Below, one piece after another: positions 1 to 11,012 of a stretch of 64,000 nucleotides of DNA (positions are counted from its first letter, which is position 1; every line of letters begins with the position of its first letter). Source of the DNA: Mimachlamys varia (Eukaryota; Mollusca; Bivalvia; Pectinida; Pectinidae); contig OX392545.1 of NCBI GenBank assembly GCA_947623455.1, positions 28,471,001 through 28,535,000 of the forward strand. Direction: 5' to 3'. The position numbers and the translations under genes were made by a program. Under the pieces are notes generated by a model. That model saw nothing but the letters and a program-made list of their open reading frames with translations. It made no database searches and was not told the DNA's origin.

Positions 1-802
1 TAACTTAGGAGGGAACCTTATGGATTGTTCTTGTGACCAGCTAGATAACATAATATGGTTGGATCATAATAGAGATATATTTGTCAATTTCCATACGTAT
101 GAGTGCGAATTTCCCAACGGAACTCAAATATCTTTTTCAAACTTAGACCGAGCTTTAATTGAATTATCAAAGTCTTGTGATAGCTACATCGGTATAATAG
201 TCGTGTTCGGATCAATGATAGTGTTGTCGATATCCCTGGTTATCTCTGGTATCGTGTACCGATACAGGTGGAAGCTGAGATACCTGTTTTACTTAGCAAG
301 GATCCAACGAGGCGGTTACACACCTGTCGTTAACGCAGTGGACGACGATGACTATGCTTATGATGCGTTCATATCCTATTGTTCGGCAGATTATCAGTTC
401 GTACTAAAGCAAATGATTCCGAATCTGGAAGACAGTCAAGGATTAAATCTGTGTCTTCATCAGCGGGACTTTTTACCCGGGGAGGAGATAGCTAAAAATA
501 TTACTAATGCAATTCACCGAAGTCGGAAAACCGTTATCTTACTTTCTAGAAAATATCTTTATTCCTATTGGTGTATGTATGAATTCAACATGGCCCGCAT
601 GGAGAGTATATATTCAAGGGGAGGTAACGACGTTTTGTTGCTTATATTCTATGAGAATATTTCGGCCAGAGAGTTGCCGTTAACAATGATGGACCTCATA
701 GATAATGAAACCTACATTGAGTATCCCCATGACGACCCCGATGGACAGGTAGTATTCTGGGACACCATGGTCAAGTCGACTTCTCCATGTCCAAAAGTGT
801 AA
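1..802 (+). CDS. Toll-like receptor, C-terminal part (cut by window edge)
   Basis: The reading frame is already open at base 2, before the first ATG at 20, so this is the 3' end of a longer gene. Visible parts in order: a cysteine-rich LRR C-terminal cap (MDCSCDQ, then C-E-F-P-N-G), a single membrane helix (about residues 66-90 from the ATG at 20), a short basic juxtamembrane stretch, and a TIR domain. TIR box 1 reads YDAFISYC, box 2 is LCLHQRDFLPG and box 3 is FW. The family senses microbial products outside the cell and signals through TIR-TIR contacts with MyD88-type adaptors. It is closely similar to the TLR at 21985-24660 but has diverged at many sites and ends in a different tail (PCPKV against YQTTNV). 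The frame is intact, so a functional gene is plausible. The ectodomain lies outside the window. Confidence 0.9.
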   Translation, partial: NLGGNLMDCSCDQLDNIIWLDHNRDIFVNFHTYECEFPNGTQISFSNLDRALIELSKSCDSYIGIIVVFGSMIVLSISLVISGIVYRYRWKLRYLFYLARIQRGGYTPVVNAVDDDDYAYDAFISYCSADYQFVLKQMIPNLEDSQGLNLCLHQRDFLPGEEIAKNITNAIHRSRKTVILLSRKYLYSYWCMYEFNMARMESIYSRGGNDVLLLIFYENISARELPLTMMDLIDNETYIEYPHDDPDGQVVFWDTMVKSTSPCPKV

Positions 803-2781
803 ATACTCTCGTCATAAGAACAATTGTAAACATCCAGACATATGGTACCAACAAATATTGAGTACCCATACAGATTTGTGGTCTTACCTAGTTTGCTTCA
901 TTTTCATTAATTAATCAAGATCTTGAATATTCGAAATTTTTCCAAACCTCAACACTTAAAATCTATGTTTTGTTAACAGGATTTAAGATTTTGCATTGCT
1001 TTATTTACTGATTAGTAACAAACATGGCTGCCATGGTCAATGACGTTCGATCAAAACTCAAATAGTATTTGATTTTGCTTAACACTCTTTTAATTAGCGT
1101 TAGAACACTCAGATATTGTCCGATTTTGCGTTTTAAAATGTATAGTATTATGACACTGCGAACACTATGAGTTCCATTGCAAAATCGTTAAGGTTTCTAT
1201 GGCACTCTGTAATCAATAATAAGATACAATTATAGCCTTTTGATGAGGTCGATATATGGTTTTATTAACCGGAGAAAAAGATCAACCGAGGAGAAAGTCC
1301 ACCGTTGATATTATTTCTTTATTCGATAAAACCATGTATCGACCGAAATCAAAAGGCAATAATAGTTTTTATATAAGTTAATTTCTTTTATAGATACATT
1401 TAGACTACAAGAAATATATTTTTCAACGACATTTAATCTAATTCTCAATCAATATTATGTCAATACAATATCATAACAATACAAAACAAAATATTGGTCA
1501 ATATTTGACTTTACCGGGTCGGTACAACACCTGCCATATTGACCTAATGAAAAGTTCTTAATATTTATATCAGATATGAAACTTGTTGACAAAAGACTGA
1601 ATTAGCTTATCTATCTTCTTGAGTTAGCTTGAAATTTACAGAGATGTTCTATGACGTCATAAACGCAATGTTGACTTGGTGTTTCTAAAAGTAGAAACAT
1701 GAGGTCAATATCACAAAATAAGGACCTCCACGTGACCAAGTTTTAGCAAGTGTAAAAAATATCAATTTATGACAACATTTTGTTGCTGTTGAATATCATT
1801 GAGGTGATAGCACCATCACAATTAACGTTTTACACGTTTTCTCCCGCCGTAAATGACTTAACGCCTGTAAGTGGAGTGGGGCAAGGGTGGGTTTAGGTCG
1901 TGGTTAGTGATATTACAGGTAGGAGACTGCTATTGGAAAAGTGGGGATGGAAAGGTAGCTAACCATTTTCCCATACCCAGGGGACCTGTTTATAATCGGT
2001 GACTCTGGCAGAGTATGGGAAATATCGGTTTATGGTATTAGAACCGACTGGGGACACGTCCAGTCGCCACGGTGCTTTTATTTGTAATGCTTTCTTAGGT
2101 TTATACTTAAACAGATCTTTCTAGATAGCAAAATATTTACCCAATGTTGCTGGATTATTCAAGTTAGAACGGAGGTGCCAATTTCGGCCTTCTGATGGCT
2201 CTCACCGATAAGTTTTTCCAGATCGGAGAGCATAGCAATATATTAGGGGTAAAAAGGGATTTCAAATTAATAATAGGCAAAACTACCTGATATTTTTGTA
2301 ATCTTTCTTTATAAGCTTGATTACTTGTGCTAATCCAAAACAGTTAGAACATTAAAATTATTACAACAAAATCAATGGTCGAAAAGTAGGTCCCAGTGAC
2401 CCAGTTTTTTTCATGTTAGCATATGATTGAACTACATGTACATTTAATTAAACCCTAATTGAGAGTCGAATTTCGACTTTAATATATATTGTAACCTTGT
2501 TGTGAGGAAAACTAATATCTTACATTTATGTCATTGTAATCAACATTGTCGTTTTAATATTCTATTGATCAAACATAATTAAATTTCGTACTTGTTTTAG
2601 TTTGCATTGCTTGTTTATAAGACGAATTCAGATACAACATTCTTTTACTGATGACATCATATTTCCAAACTTAGCTAAGCCATCTCAAAATTGATGCAAA
2701 ATGCAACAGAAGGATATGTGAGTAATTAAAAAAGTAATATCATTATATTACCTTTCTGGTTGTTTGTTCTCTTTATGAATA
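803..2781. other. 3' flank of first TLR, no gene seen
   Basis: AT-rich, no convincing frame. The part near 1021-1210 is a diverged match to the flank of the other TLR copies (about 25160-25375): the shared phrases GACGTTCGATCAAAACTC, TATGAGTTCC and TGGCACTCTGTA occur in the same order. The TLR copies were therefore duplicated together with downstream DNA. A GC-richer patch at 1860-2080 is unexplained. Confidence 0.6.
1234..1358. repeat. Foldback inverted repeat (MITE-like)
   Basis: Arms of about 32 bp at 1234-1265 and 1325-1358 are near-perfect reverse complements (left arm starts AGCCTTTTGATGAGGTCGAT). The spacer is about 60 bp. No coding capacity. A small non-autonomous DNA element is likely; no clear target duplication was found. 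Confidence 0.65.
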
Positions 2782-2783
2782 TA

Positions 2784-3247
2784 CAGGGTACCCTCGTTAT
2801 ACCGCCACCTTTCGTCCACAGCAATTATATCGGTATAACGAGGGTGGCGATAGTATCGAATCATGAAAATTATTACCATAAATTACATTACATAATATAT
2901 TGCATTTCCAACATTTTATTAAAACAAGCTTACTATTATATCGTCATATAGATCTTCATTGGCACAAATTTTATATCTGAAAATAGTTATTGATCTATTT
3001 TTGCCGCATGCCAATGGAACACTAAATAGTTCCTCGATCTCCAAAAACAGAAAAATATGGCGTTATCGTTGAGGGAAATGTAAAGCGATTCGGGACGTTT
3101 ATTTTAAAGGGTGTGGCGGATGGCATTATGCGAGGGTGGCGAACTTAACGAGGGAATTATATAGAAGGGAAATCTGTTCTAGAGGTTTAGGTGCCGGTAA
3201 ACGAGGGTGGCGCTAGATTCGGGTGGCGATATATCGGGGGTACACTG
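2784..3247. mobile_element. pogo/Tigger-like MITE, 464 bp, TA target site
   Basis: Terminal inverted repeats of about 27 bp: the left end reads CAGGGTACCCTCGTTATACC, and the right end, reverse complemented, reads CAGTGTACCCCCGATATATC followed by GCCACC in both. The element is flanked by TA on both sides (2782-2783, 3248-3249). The CAG start, a TACC-C-CG motif and TA duplication are typical of the pogo/Tigger branch of Tc1/mariner. Sub-terminal CGAGGGTGGCG is repeated several times inside. No transposase frame, so non-autonomous. Confidence 0.75.
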
Positions 3248-3249
3248 TA

Positions 3250-3792
3250 CATTAAATATACCTACTGGAAACAAAAACACTAGAATATGATGCACAATGA
3301 ATGTAGCAGGAAAACACAAACGCAAGAAGTTAACACATGCTCAACGCCCCTGCGTCAAACGCTCTAATGAATACTGTTGATAATAGTGTTTTTTTCAAAT
3401 TCGGGCTGTTTCGTCAATGAAGTTTAAAAAACTGAAGAACGACATAAATACAAATGCAGTAAATTAATTTATTAAAGTAATAATAAACTTAATTAAATTG
3501 TTTGAAAATGGCGGTATTTCCATGATGGCTATATGGTCAGATAATCATAATACAAAAATAGCTCAGTATGAAAGAAATCACTTTAAACATAAAAGTTAGA
3601 ATCACTTAATTAGACCAAGCACAAATATCATGCAGATATGAGAAGTCATTCAAAGCACATAGTTGTATAAATATGCATAATAGTGTAAAAAATAAATTAT
3701 GAGAGAAAACCGAAGCGTTAACGAAATCCAAGTAAGCATCAATCCTCCAAATGAGAACCGAGTCTTTATTGTCATCACAACAAGTAAACACA
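3250..3792. other. AT-rich DNA, no feature seen
   Basis: No frame with family character and no clear repeat. It may hold the 3' end of the reverse-transcriptase relic that follows, because a 65-codon minus-strand frame at 3606-3803 abuts it in another phase, but this is not supported by any motif. Confidence 0.4.
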
Positions 3793-4302
3793 CTAATAAG
3801 CAAACTTAAAAATGTCCATCTTCATATCACACAAAGATACAAAATATTTCTCGATGAGATCAAGAAGGCAACCATAAGTCTTCATCAACCTGCATCTCTC
3901 GAATCTTTTTGTTGTTAGTTTGTTCGTCAGCAGTCGACATCGATCACGAAAATCCCGATATTTCGAGCAAGCCCTAGAATAGTGAATCAACTGCGACATG
4001 CAAATACCATAGGTTATAGAAGCAGTGATGTTACTATCAAGAAACGGAAAGTTCACGATCGGAAAATTGAAATCATCACGTTTATCGTATAGCTTAGTAG
4101 TAAGCTTTCCATGCTGGTCGTGGTTTAAGTAGAGATCGAGGTAAGCAGCTGATGTAGAAGATTCTGTTGTGTCCTTTATTTCAAGTTCAGAATTGCATAT
4201 ACGATCGACGTGGTCAGCAAACTTCTTGTTGTTTATAGACAACACATCGTCGATATATCTGAAAGTGAAATTAAAAGATTTGGCAAGGAAAATTGTAAGC
4301 AC
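3793..4302 (-). pseudogene. Reverse-transcriptase fragment with YIDD box
   Basis: A 169-codon frame holds the palm motif F-R-YIDD-V near its start, then IKDTTES, YLDLYLN, KLYDKRDDFNFPIVNFPFL, and SQLIHYSRACS followed by a basic helical region. This matches the C-terminal half of reverse transcriptases commonly seen in invertebrate genomes with the phrase LYDKRDDFxFPIVNFP. The lineage (Penelope-like or another non-LTR class) cannot be assigned from this piece. The finger and upstream palm motifs are missing, and the frame ends without an endonuclease, so it is a truncated relic. Confidence 0.6.
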
Positions 4303-4485
4303 TTATAAGCACTATTGTAGTAAAATCTAAAATACAAACCGAGAGTATGGAGCAAGGCATAGTAAAAATGATGTTAATAAGACGAATTAAAAAATAAAAA
4401 ATAACAAGAAGACTTGCAGATTACCGAACAAGTACACAACAAACACCCTTTCTTGGTTACAGTTCTATATGAGTGATCAACGACA

Positions 4486-4734
4486 GTGTATTACAGTCGT
4501 ATCTTCTACGTATATCAAATGTCAAAATTATGGTTTCCGGGGTCTCTTAAAAGGTCGTTGTTGGGACCAAGGCTATGCTGTATGTATTCAATGACAGATT
4601 GTTGTTTTCGTTGTGACATTCATTATCACTGTTATGCAAATGAAACAAAACTGTACATGGTAATCGGACCACAGGACAGCTGGGACAAACTATCAGAGAA
4701 TTTGAAAACTTGTCTGACAACATCAATATCTTGA
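4486..4734 (+). pseudogene. LINE reverse-transcriptase fragment, catalytic box mutated
   Basis: The frame reads ...SLLGPRLCCMYS...HYHCYANETKLYMVIGPQD...LSENLKTC. This corresponds to the QGSVLGPxLFxxY and YADDTQLY blocks of Jockey/CR1-type LINE polymerases. YADD has become YANE, which removes a catalytic aspartate, and only about 80 codons remain. A dead fragment. Confidence 0.7.
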
Positions 4735-5333
4735 TGTAGGCCGGCATGCATAAGTTATATCAAGAAAGACGATAACGATTGTAAGACTTTTATTATTTCT
4801 AGATTACAAGAAATACTCATCCACATGACAATAGTTGTGAAGCGCTTTGGTTAATTTAGAAAATGATATAGAGCGTTATGAGCATGGTGTACATTTTATT
4901 TTTGTTTATAAAGGTTTTATCCAGCCAGAATCGGTACTTATAGAATGAAACTATCATAATACCGTGCTTTAAAACAGATATCGAAATGTCAGCTTAGGTT
5001 CCCACTTGAACATATACAAAGTCGTAAAACGTCATTATTAAGCTGTTTCGAATGGGGTCGAACGTACCTGAATACCTGTCCGAACCTGCCCTATGGCTGG
5101 ATTCACTCGGCAATCCGATCATGAAACATGAAAGTTACCAAACCCTGAATTAAGATCGGAGATGAGTCGGACTCGTCCGTATTCTGTTGTTATTACTTAT
5201 TTAAACGATGGAAAACTTATCCGATTCTGAATCAGTATATTTCACCCTGATAAACTCTCACTTTATCAAAATATCTTTAGTCAGATAACCTAATGTAGCG
5301 TTCTTTTAAGGCTTTGCCTTTTATATCTTAATA
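4735..5333. other. No gene or repeat recognised
   Basis: Low-complexity AT-rich DNA with many stops in all frames. The TAC-CTG rich phrase near 5060-5100 has no counterpart elsewhere in the window. Confidence 0.4.
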
Positions 5334-5816
5334 CTACACCGATAGTAACATCCAATACTACTAGACCGGTAGTAAGATCCAACACAACTAGACCGATACA
5401 AGTTAGTAAGTCCAACATTATAGACCGGTAGTAAGATCCATTACAGTTACACCGGTATTAAGGCCTTATAACACTAGACTGGTAGTAGAAATCTCCAATA
5501 CTGCTCGACCGGTACAATGTAGTAAGATCCAACACTACTAGACCGGTAGTAAGATCCAACAATATTAGACAGGTACAATAAAGTACGATCCAACACTACT
5601 GACAGGTAGTAAGATTCAATACAGTTAGACCGGTATTGAGACCTTATAATACTAGACCGATAGTAATACTCTCCAATACTACTTGACCGGTAGTACGACT
5701 CAATATTAAATCGATAGAAATCGGTAGTAAGATTCAATAATACTAGACCGGTAGTAAGCCTCTGTAATACTGACCGGTTCGTAAGTAAGTACCAATAATA
5801 CTAGACAGACCGGTAG
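5334..5816. repeat. Minisatellite, unit about 27-30 bp
   Basis: An imperfect tandem array built on ACTAGACCGGTAGTAAGATC plus CAATA/CAACA, with about 16-18 units that vary by small indels (some read GACCGGTACAATAAAGTA or GACCGGTATTAAGACCTT). The minus-strand frame across it (tyrosine/serine-rich) is only a translation of the repeat. Confidence 0.85.
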
Positions 5817-7044
5817 AAGAATAAGCCAAATTTTTACTAAATACGTAGAGCTAAGCTAACACTGTTTTAACGATTGTATCTCATTATACTGTAAAGCTAA
5901 TTAGGCCGATACATTTAACGACGTAATGAATACAATTTTCCTATACACAGTATGAAGTAAATGTATTTATATTACCGGCTTTAACGTTCCCCCCTTACGA
6001 TCATTTCCACATCTGTTGAATAGAAAATTCCTGTAAATCGAGGGTGCCTAGACCGGTTTATGATTCTAATTTCTAACAGCGCTATCTTATTTGACGAATT
6101 GCCATAATATCATTCATTTGGCGAAATGAAATGTATAAAATGAATTTGTGTAAGATAACGTTTGGAGTGATCTTTCATAACACAGATTTCGATGACAAGT
6201 ACTGCACATGTAGTAACCCTTAGCATGTCGATAGCCTGTGTATTTATTGAGCTCTTCTTACTTCAATAAATTACCTGTGCAAAATCTGGGTTGAGATTGA
6301 ATAGTTCTTCGTGCTTAGCTGATTACATATACATACTCTATACATACGGAAATTTATGGGTTTAGCTTTATAAAGATTTTGTCGCCTGACGTTTATATAA
6401 ACAGCCAAACAGGAAGTAAAGTTCTACATAACGTCTGCCACTACTGATAAGACTGATCGCAAAGGAAGGTAAGATTACTTACTGTTTTAAATTATACAAA
6501 ATAACAAACTACAACCGATATAACACATTAATAACTGACTTGTTTAAAAGTAAAACTACAAACTTGAACTAACATTTATCATATGTGATAAAACTGATCG
6601 TAAAGGAAGGTAAGATTACTTACTTTGTAACGTTATAGGTAAATAACAACCTACAGCCGTCACAGGAATATTGTTTTCTTCTTATAAAGTTATAGGACAA
6701 TTACTATTTTTAGCACTATACAGTCACACGATTTTGCCCTGAGGAACTTGTGGAAAGTACTGGTTCCTAAATCCACATTTACCACCACAGTTGGAAGGCT
6801 AATGGACTTGTACCATCTCAACACACACACATATATATCATGTGTGATTTAAGTGACTAAAGATGCAGATTTGGAATATTTCAGATTAATGTAGTGCACA
6901 AGTCATTGAAGCAGAAGTACGGTACGGGGAACCAGAGCGTCACACCTGATCTGTCACCAGGTAGATTCACCTTTATCTGAGTACTGTTTGTGCGGGATCT
7001 TGCTCCAAAACAGAACACATTAACATAGAGTATGATCAATAATC
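5817..7044. other. Non-coding, with a duplicated splice-donor-like motif
   Basis: No frame with family character. A 38-bp phrase occurs twice, at 6446-6483 and 6587-6624: GATAARACTGATCGYAAAGG followed by AAGGTAAGATTACTTACT. Each copy contains AAG/GTAAGA, a strong 5' splice-site match. A TATA-like TTTATATAAACA lies upstream near 6391-6402, so alternative first exons are possible but unproven. A short (AC)n(AT)n run is at 6823-6840. Confidence 0.4.
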
Positions 7045-8640
7045 TTGAAACATTTGATGAAAGTGAAATCGCTGAAACTTTTAATACATACGCTTTTCTA
7101 CCATCGTTAGTAAATTCGCAGAATCCCTTGCCAAAGTCCCTACTGATATAGATAAACTATCTAATGTTGTTTAGGAATGGACTGGAAATGGGTGTGTATT
7201 TTCCATTCAATGAGCTTATGAATAATTTGTAAATAAATTACTTAAATCTCTTAATGAATTCAATCTGCAGGCCTGGATGTAATGAATACAATGTACTTAA
7301 GTTATCACATGCTCATGTCATCTCAGCTTTAAATCTGGTAAGTTCCCCAATGATTGTTAGCTTGCAACATACTTTCATAAAAGGGTTCTAAGCTAGACGT
7401 TTCAAATTTAGACCAATATAAATATGTTGTCCAAGATTCTTGAAAGACATTTACACTGTAAGTTTTATGAATATTACAGTTGTATGTAACCATAACCTGC
7501 TTCAGATTTCAGGAAAGATAATTCCTGTGAGACTGTCCTACTTGATAATGTTAACTCATTGGCACTGGAAGTTGACAAAGGCAACATCAATGGTGTTGTC
7601 TTTATTTTTGTTTTTAGAATTTAGCAAAATATTCGATTGTGTAGACCATGGCGTTTTAAAAGAAAATTTGAAACTCTACCAGTGTGATAGTTTAACTGTG
7701 ATAGACAACAAAAAACATTTTAATATGTCTTAAAAATTGTCTCAAAGCATGCCTATTACACACGGAGCTCCTCATGGATCCATTTTGTGAATCCTTTTAT
7801 TTTTTTACTGTTATTAATGATATTCCTTTAGGGTCGATGGTTGATACAAGACCTGATATGGAAATGACCATATCATATTCTATTTATTGTATACTTTGAA
7901 TTTTGTGACGGTTCATGTTGATCTGTTTTTGATTATGTCTCTTTTTGTTCCTTGTTTTGTCATCGTCTGGACGTTGATTAAGACAATAATTTATGCCATT
8001 AGCAATTGATTCTGAATTATTTACCTGTTCCGCAACATCGGCGTCTTCGTTTATGTCTCTTTTTCTTCTATTAATTCATCAAGCTCTAGTATTCCTGATA
8101 CGACAGACTCCATAACTTTCTCGCCAATTTCAACGTCAATATCTCTCCTCCTTTCCATTTTCGATTGTTGTAATGTCATGAACGTCATATGACGTCAAGG
8201 CAATTTCGGAAGAGGGCGGATACAGTGTATTCGGCCCGCTCAGCAAGCGGGATGATACAGTGTATTCGGTCCGCTTAGCGAAGACTTGCCCATATTGGCA
8301 CGGTGAGCTGATATGTACCAAAAACATGCATCAAGTATGCAATTTCCCTGTATTTTATAGTAAGTATATGATAATGTGTAATACCGACATGTACACTGAC
8401 GATACATTATCAGCTTCCGGTCCTTCTCTTGTAAATATTCAAAACAAATTACAATCTGACTTTAATACAGGGGATGTGCGAAATTTTGGTTTGTTATCCC
8501 TTACTCTATTGTATCATCGTTTTACAATAAATACCTGTATCTTACTCGCTACCGGATATATTATTATCATAAAATATTTATGACCCAAAACATAAGTGTC
8601 ATTTTAGATTATGCTACATAAGGATATAACTATGTCAAAT
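7045..8640 (+). pseudogene. Degenerate Jockey/CR1-type LINE, reverse-transcriptase region
   Basis: Translated pieces in shifting frames follow the order of a LINE polymerase: FNTYxSTIVSKFAESLA (about 7078), SAGLD and KLSHAHVISAL (7268-7335), ISKILERHL-type phrase (7425-7450), VDKGNINGVV and IFDCVDHGVLKENLKLYQCD (7572-7690), SKACPIT-type and INDIPLGS (7740-7840), then TDMYTDDTLSASGPSL (8385-8430) with IQNKLQSDFN, and a DHNISxxLD-type phrase near 8590. Many frameshifts and stops are present, and YADD reads YTDD. The body is split by an insertion at 7848-8384. It is an old, inactive element. Confidence 0.75.
7848..8384 (-). mobile_element. About 537-bp insertion inside the LINE
   Basis: The LINE frame jumps from INDIPLGSMVDT to DMYTDDT across this block. 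ATAC stands on both sides (7844-7847 and 8381-8384), consistent with a short target duplication. On the minus strand an ATG near 8159 opens a short acidic frame (MERRRDIDVEIGEKVMESVV...EEKE), preceded by twice-repeated GATACAGTGTATTCGG (plus strand, 8219 and 8251). This looks like an internally deleted DNA transposon keeping the start of its gene. The superfamily is not recognised. Confidence 0.5.
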
Positions 8641-8740
8641 GTTATTTGTTTTGCTATATTAGCATGTATATATATTTGGCATTTAATTGACAAAATATTT
8701 ACTCAACAGATTGATGCATTATTTGACAATTGTAATTAAA

Positions 8741-8930
8741 GATAAAATAAATAAGAGAATACCGAAGCGTTACCATAATCCTAATCCAAACTCAAAATCG
8801 ATTAACCAGGGGCAAAATATGAGCAAAGGAAAGATTTACATGAAGACCCTTGTAAAGGCACAAGAGAATAAGACCAGGTGTTCCGGAAGAGTAAGCGTCT
8901 TCTGCTTCATCGACGAATTTTGTTCTCACA
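8741..8930 (+). repeat. Dispersed repeat family R1, copy 1
   Basis: Shares a long ordered match with 24900-25110, 31860-32070 and 49990-50115 on the same strand. The reverse complement of its 3' part occurs at 29790-29895 and 36750-36850. Diagnostic phrases are CCGAAGCGTTA, CAGGTGTTCCGGAAGA and CGTCTTCTGCTTCATCGACG. It carries no conserved coding frame and is probably a SINE or the tail of a larger element. Confidence 0.7.
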
Positions 8931-9975
8931 TTTCAGGACATTGAATATTGTTTGTCCCCTTACTGGACACTGGGTATTGCTTCTCTCCCTTACTGGACGT
9001 CGAATATTGTTTGTCCCCTTACTGGACACTGGGTATTGCTTCTCTCCCTTACAGTACATTGAATATTGTTTGTCCCCTTACTGGACACTGGGTATTGCTT
9101 GTCTCCCTTACTGGACGTCGAATATTGTTTGTCCCCTTACTGGACACTGGGTATTGCTTCTCTCCCTTACTGGACGTCGAATATTGTTTCTCTCTTTAGA
9201 GGACTTTGAATATTGCTTGTCCCACTTCAGGACACTGCATTTTGTTTTTGTCCTAGAATATTGTTCTCCGATTTCAGGACATTGATTTTTTTTGTCCCCT
9301 TACATGACATTGAATACTGCTTCCCTCCTTACAGGACACTGAATATTGTTTCTCCCCTTACATGATATTGAGCATTGTTTCTTTATCTTACATGACTTTG
9401 AATTTTGTCTCTCTCCTTGAAGGTAAATAAATATATTTCCGTTACAGATCATTTAATACTGTTTCTCCTCTTATAGGACATTGACTATTGTTTCCCTCCT
9501 TATAGGATATTGAATACTGTTTCCCTTCTTATAGGATATTGAATACTGTTTCCCTTCTTATAGGATATTGAATATTGTTTCACTCCTTATAGGATATTGA
9601 ATACTGTTTCCCTCCTTATAGGATATTAAATACTGTTCCCTCCTTATAGGATATTGAATACTGTTTCTCTCCTTATAGGATATTGAATATTGTTTCACTC
9701 CTTACAGGATATTAAATACTGTTCCCTCCTTAAAGAACATAGAATATTGTATCTCTCCTAACATGATATGGAATACTGTTTCCCTCCTTATAGGACATTG
9801 AATATTGTCTCTCATCTTACATGAAATTGAATATTGTTCCCCCCTTACATGCAATTGAAAATTGTATCTCTCTTAACATGATATTGAATATTATTTCTCT
9901 CCTTATAGGACATCGACTATTGTTTTTCCCGTTACATGACATCGACTATTGTTTCTCTCCTTGTAGACTTCTACT
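8931..9975. repeat. Minisatellite, about 30-bp unit with a 60-bp higher-order part
   Basis: The array is built on TTGAATATTGTTTCTCTCCT followed by TATAGGACA. From 8936 to about 9190 pairs of units form a roughly 61-bp higher-order repeat (TGTCCCCTTACTGGACACTG alternating with TCTCCCTTACTGGACGTCG). From 9190 to 9975 single units of about 30 bp vary independently. Long plus-strand frames here are repeat translations, not genes. Confidence 0.9.
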
Positions 9976-10944
9976 GTAACTGCTACTCTTTTATTGAAAT
10001 AATTGTTCATTTAATGGTTTTATATTTATTCTTAGATTTGTACTAGTGCAATCTTAAGTGTATATTCTACGTTCATGATTCTGTGGCTCTTGTCAAATAC
10101 ATAACAAAATGACTGAGCACATTCCCTTAAAGACTTATTGATAATACTAAATAATACAAAATCCTAATTATATAGGAATTCATACAAGTCTTTATTTTGT
10201 CCAGGTATACAGTAATTGGATCTAGCGGCTGACACTATGGGCTGGTTTGCGATATATTGTGGTAAGTAAACTTACATTTGATTTAATTTGATAACCTCTC
10301 CATAATGTGTGTTGAATGTATGTACTTGGATGACTTATTCAATTTACAACAATTATGAAGCAAGTAGTTATACAACATATAAATCACTGTCAATCGAACA
10401 CCGACCAGGGAGGCTGCGATATGTTCGTGTAAGCCTGTACAAAATTGAAGTATACTGCCAAAGGCTCCCAGCAGAACTCCCCACCCGGTCACAGTATACA
10501 TCGGGTGAACCAGTTGTTTCACTCCTATATTGATGAGTGTCAAGCAGGGAGTAGGAACTACCATTGTTAGAGAATCTGATATGTCTCGGCCTAGGAACAG
10601 AACCAATCGTATAATCTTTATAGGGGCGGACGGTCAACTAAAGGCAAAACGTGAGGTATGGTCAAGGGAGACATTATGAAGGAGAAATAAGTTTAGAAAG
10701 AAGAAAAATATAAGACCTCAAGTTTCGTAACCTCTTTCGTTTATACAATGGGGGCAGCAGGTACAAATTATTATCAATTCTGTGATACTATATCCTCCGA
10801 GTCCTCCGTGGTTATACCGTTTTTAGAAACTATTAGTGTTCACAGAGCTATCATTGTGTCATTGTCATCCTGTCTATCTTAAGTTTTTTAAGAGGAACAT
10901 ATGGTTATACAACAAAACAGATACATGTATTCTTAAAAAAAATT
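9976..10944. other. Non-coding; possible dispersed repeat at 10370-10670
   Basis: No supported gene. The block 10370-10670 is richer in GC, is open in several frames on both strands and ends in a phrase like TCTCGGCCTAGGAACAGAAC that resembles repeats of bivalve genomes. There is no second copy in this window, so the repeat call is inference. A short ATG frame at 10237 runs into a GTAAGT donor at 10261, too little to call an exon. Confidence 0.35.
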
Positions 10945-11012
10945 GTAACAGTTAACAAAAACGACAAACCATGGATGAACGGAGAGATAAGAAAAGAAAT
11001 CAAACGTAGAAA
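10945..11012 (+). pseudogene. LINE fragment, left part (split by LTR element)
   Basis: The frame reads VNKNDKPWMNGEIRKEIKRRN, typical of the linker between endonuclease and polymerase in Jockey/CR1-type LINE proteins. It stops exactly at the LTR boundary and resumes on the other side at 20254 in the same reading phase. Confidence 0.7.

Noticed and set aside
5474..5737. Minus-strand tyrosine/serine-rich frame
   Set aside because: Translation of the 27-30-bp tandem repeat, with no start context or family.
8878..9285. Long plus-strand frames rich in CLSPYWTLGI-like repeats
   Set aside because: They are translations of the ~30-bp minisatellite; several frames are open because the unit lacks stops.
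10283..10606. 107-codon minus-strand frame and overlapping plus-strand frames
   Set aside because: Open in several phases on both strands, no recognised domain; more like a GC-richer repeat.
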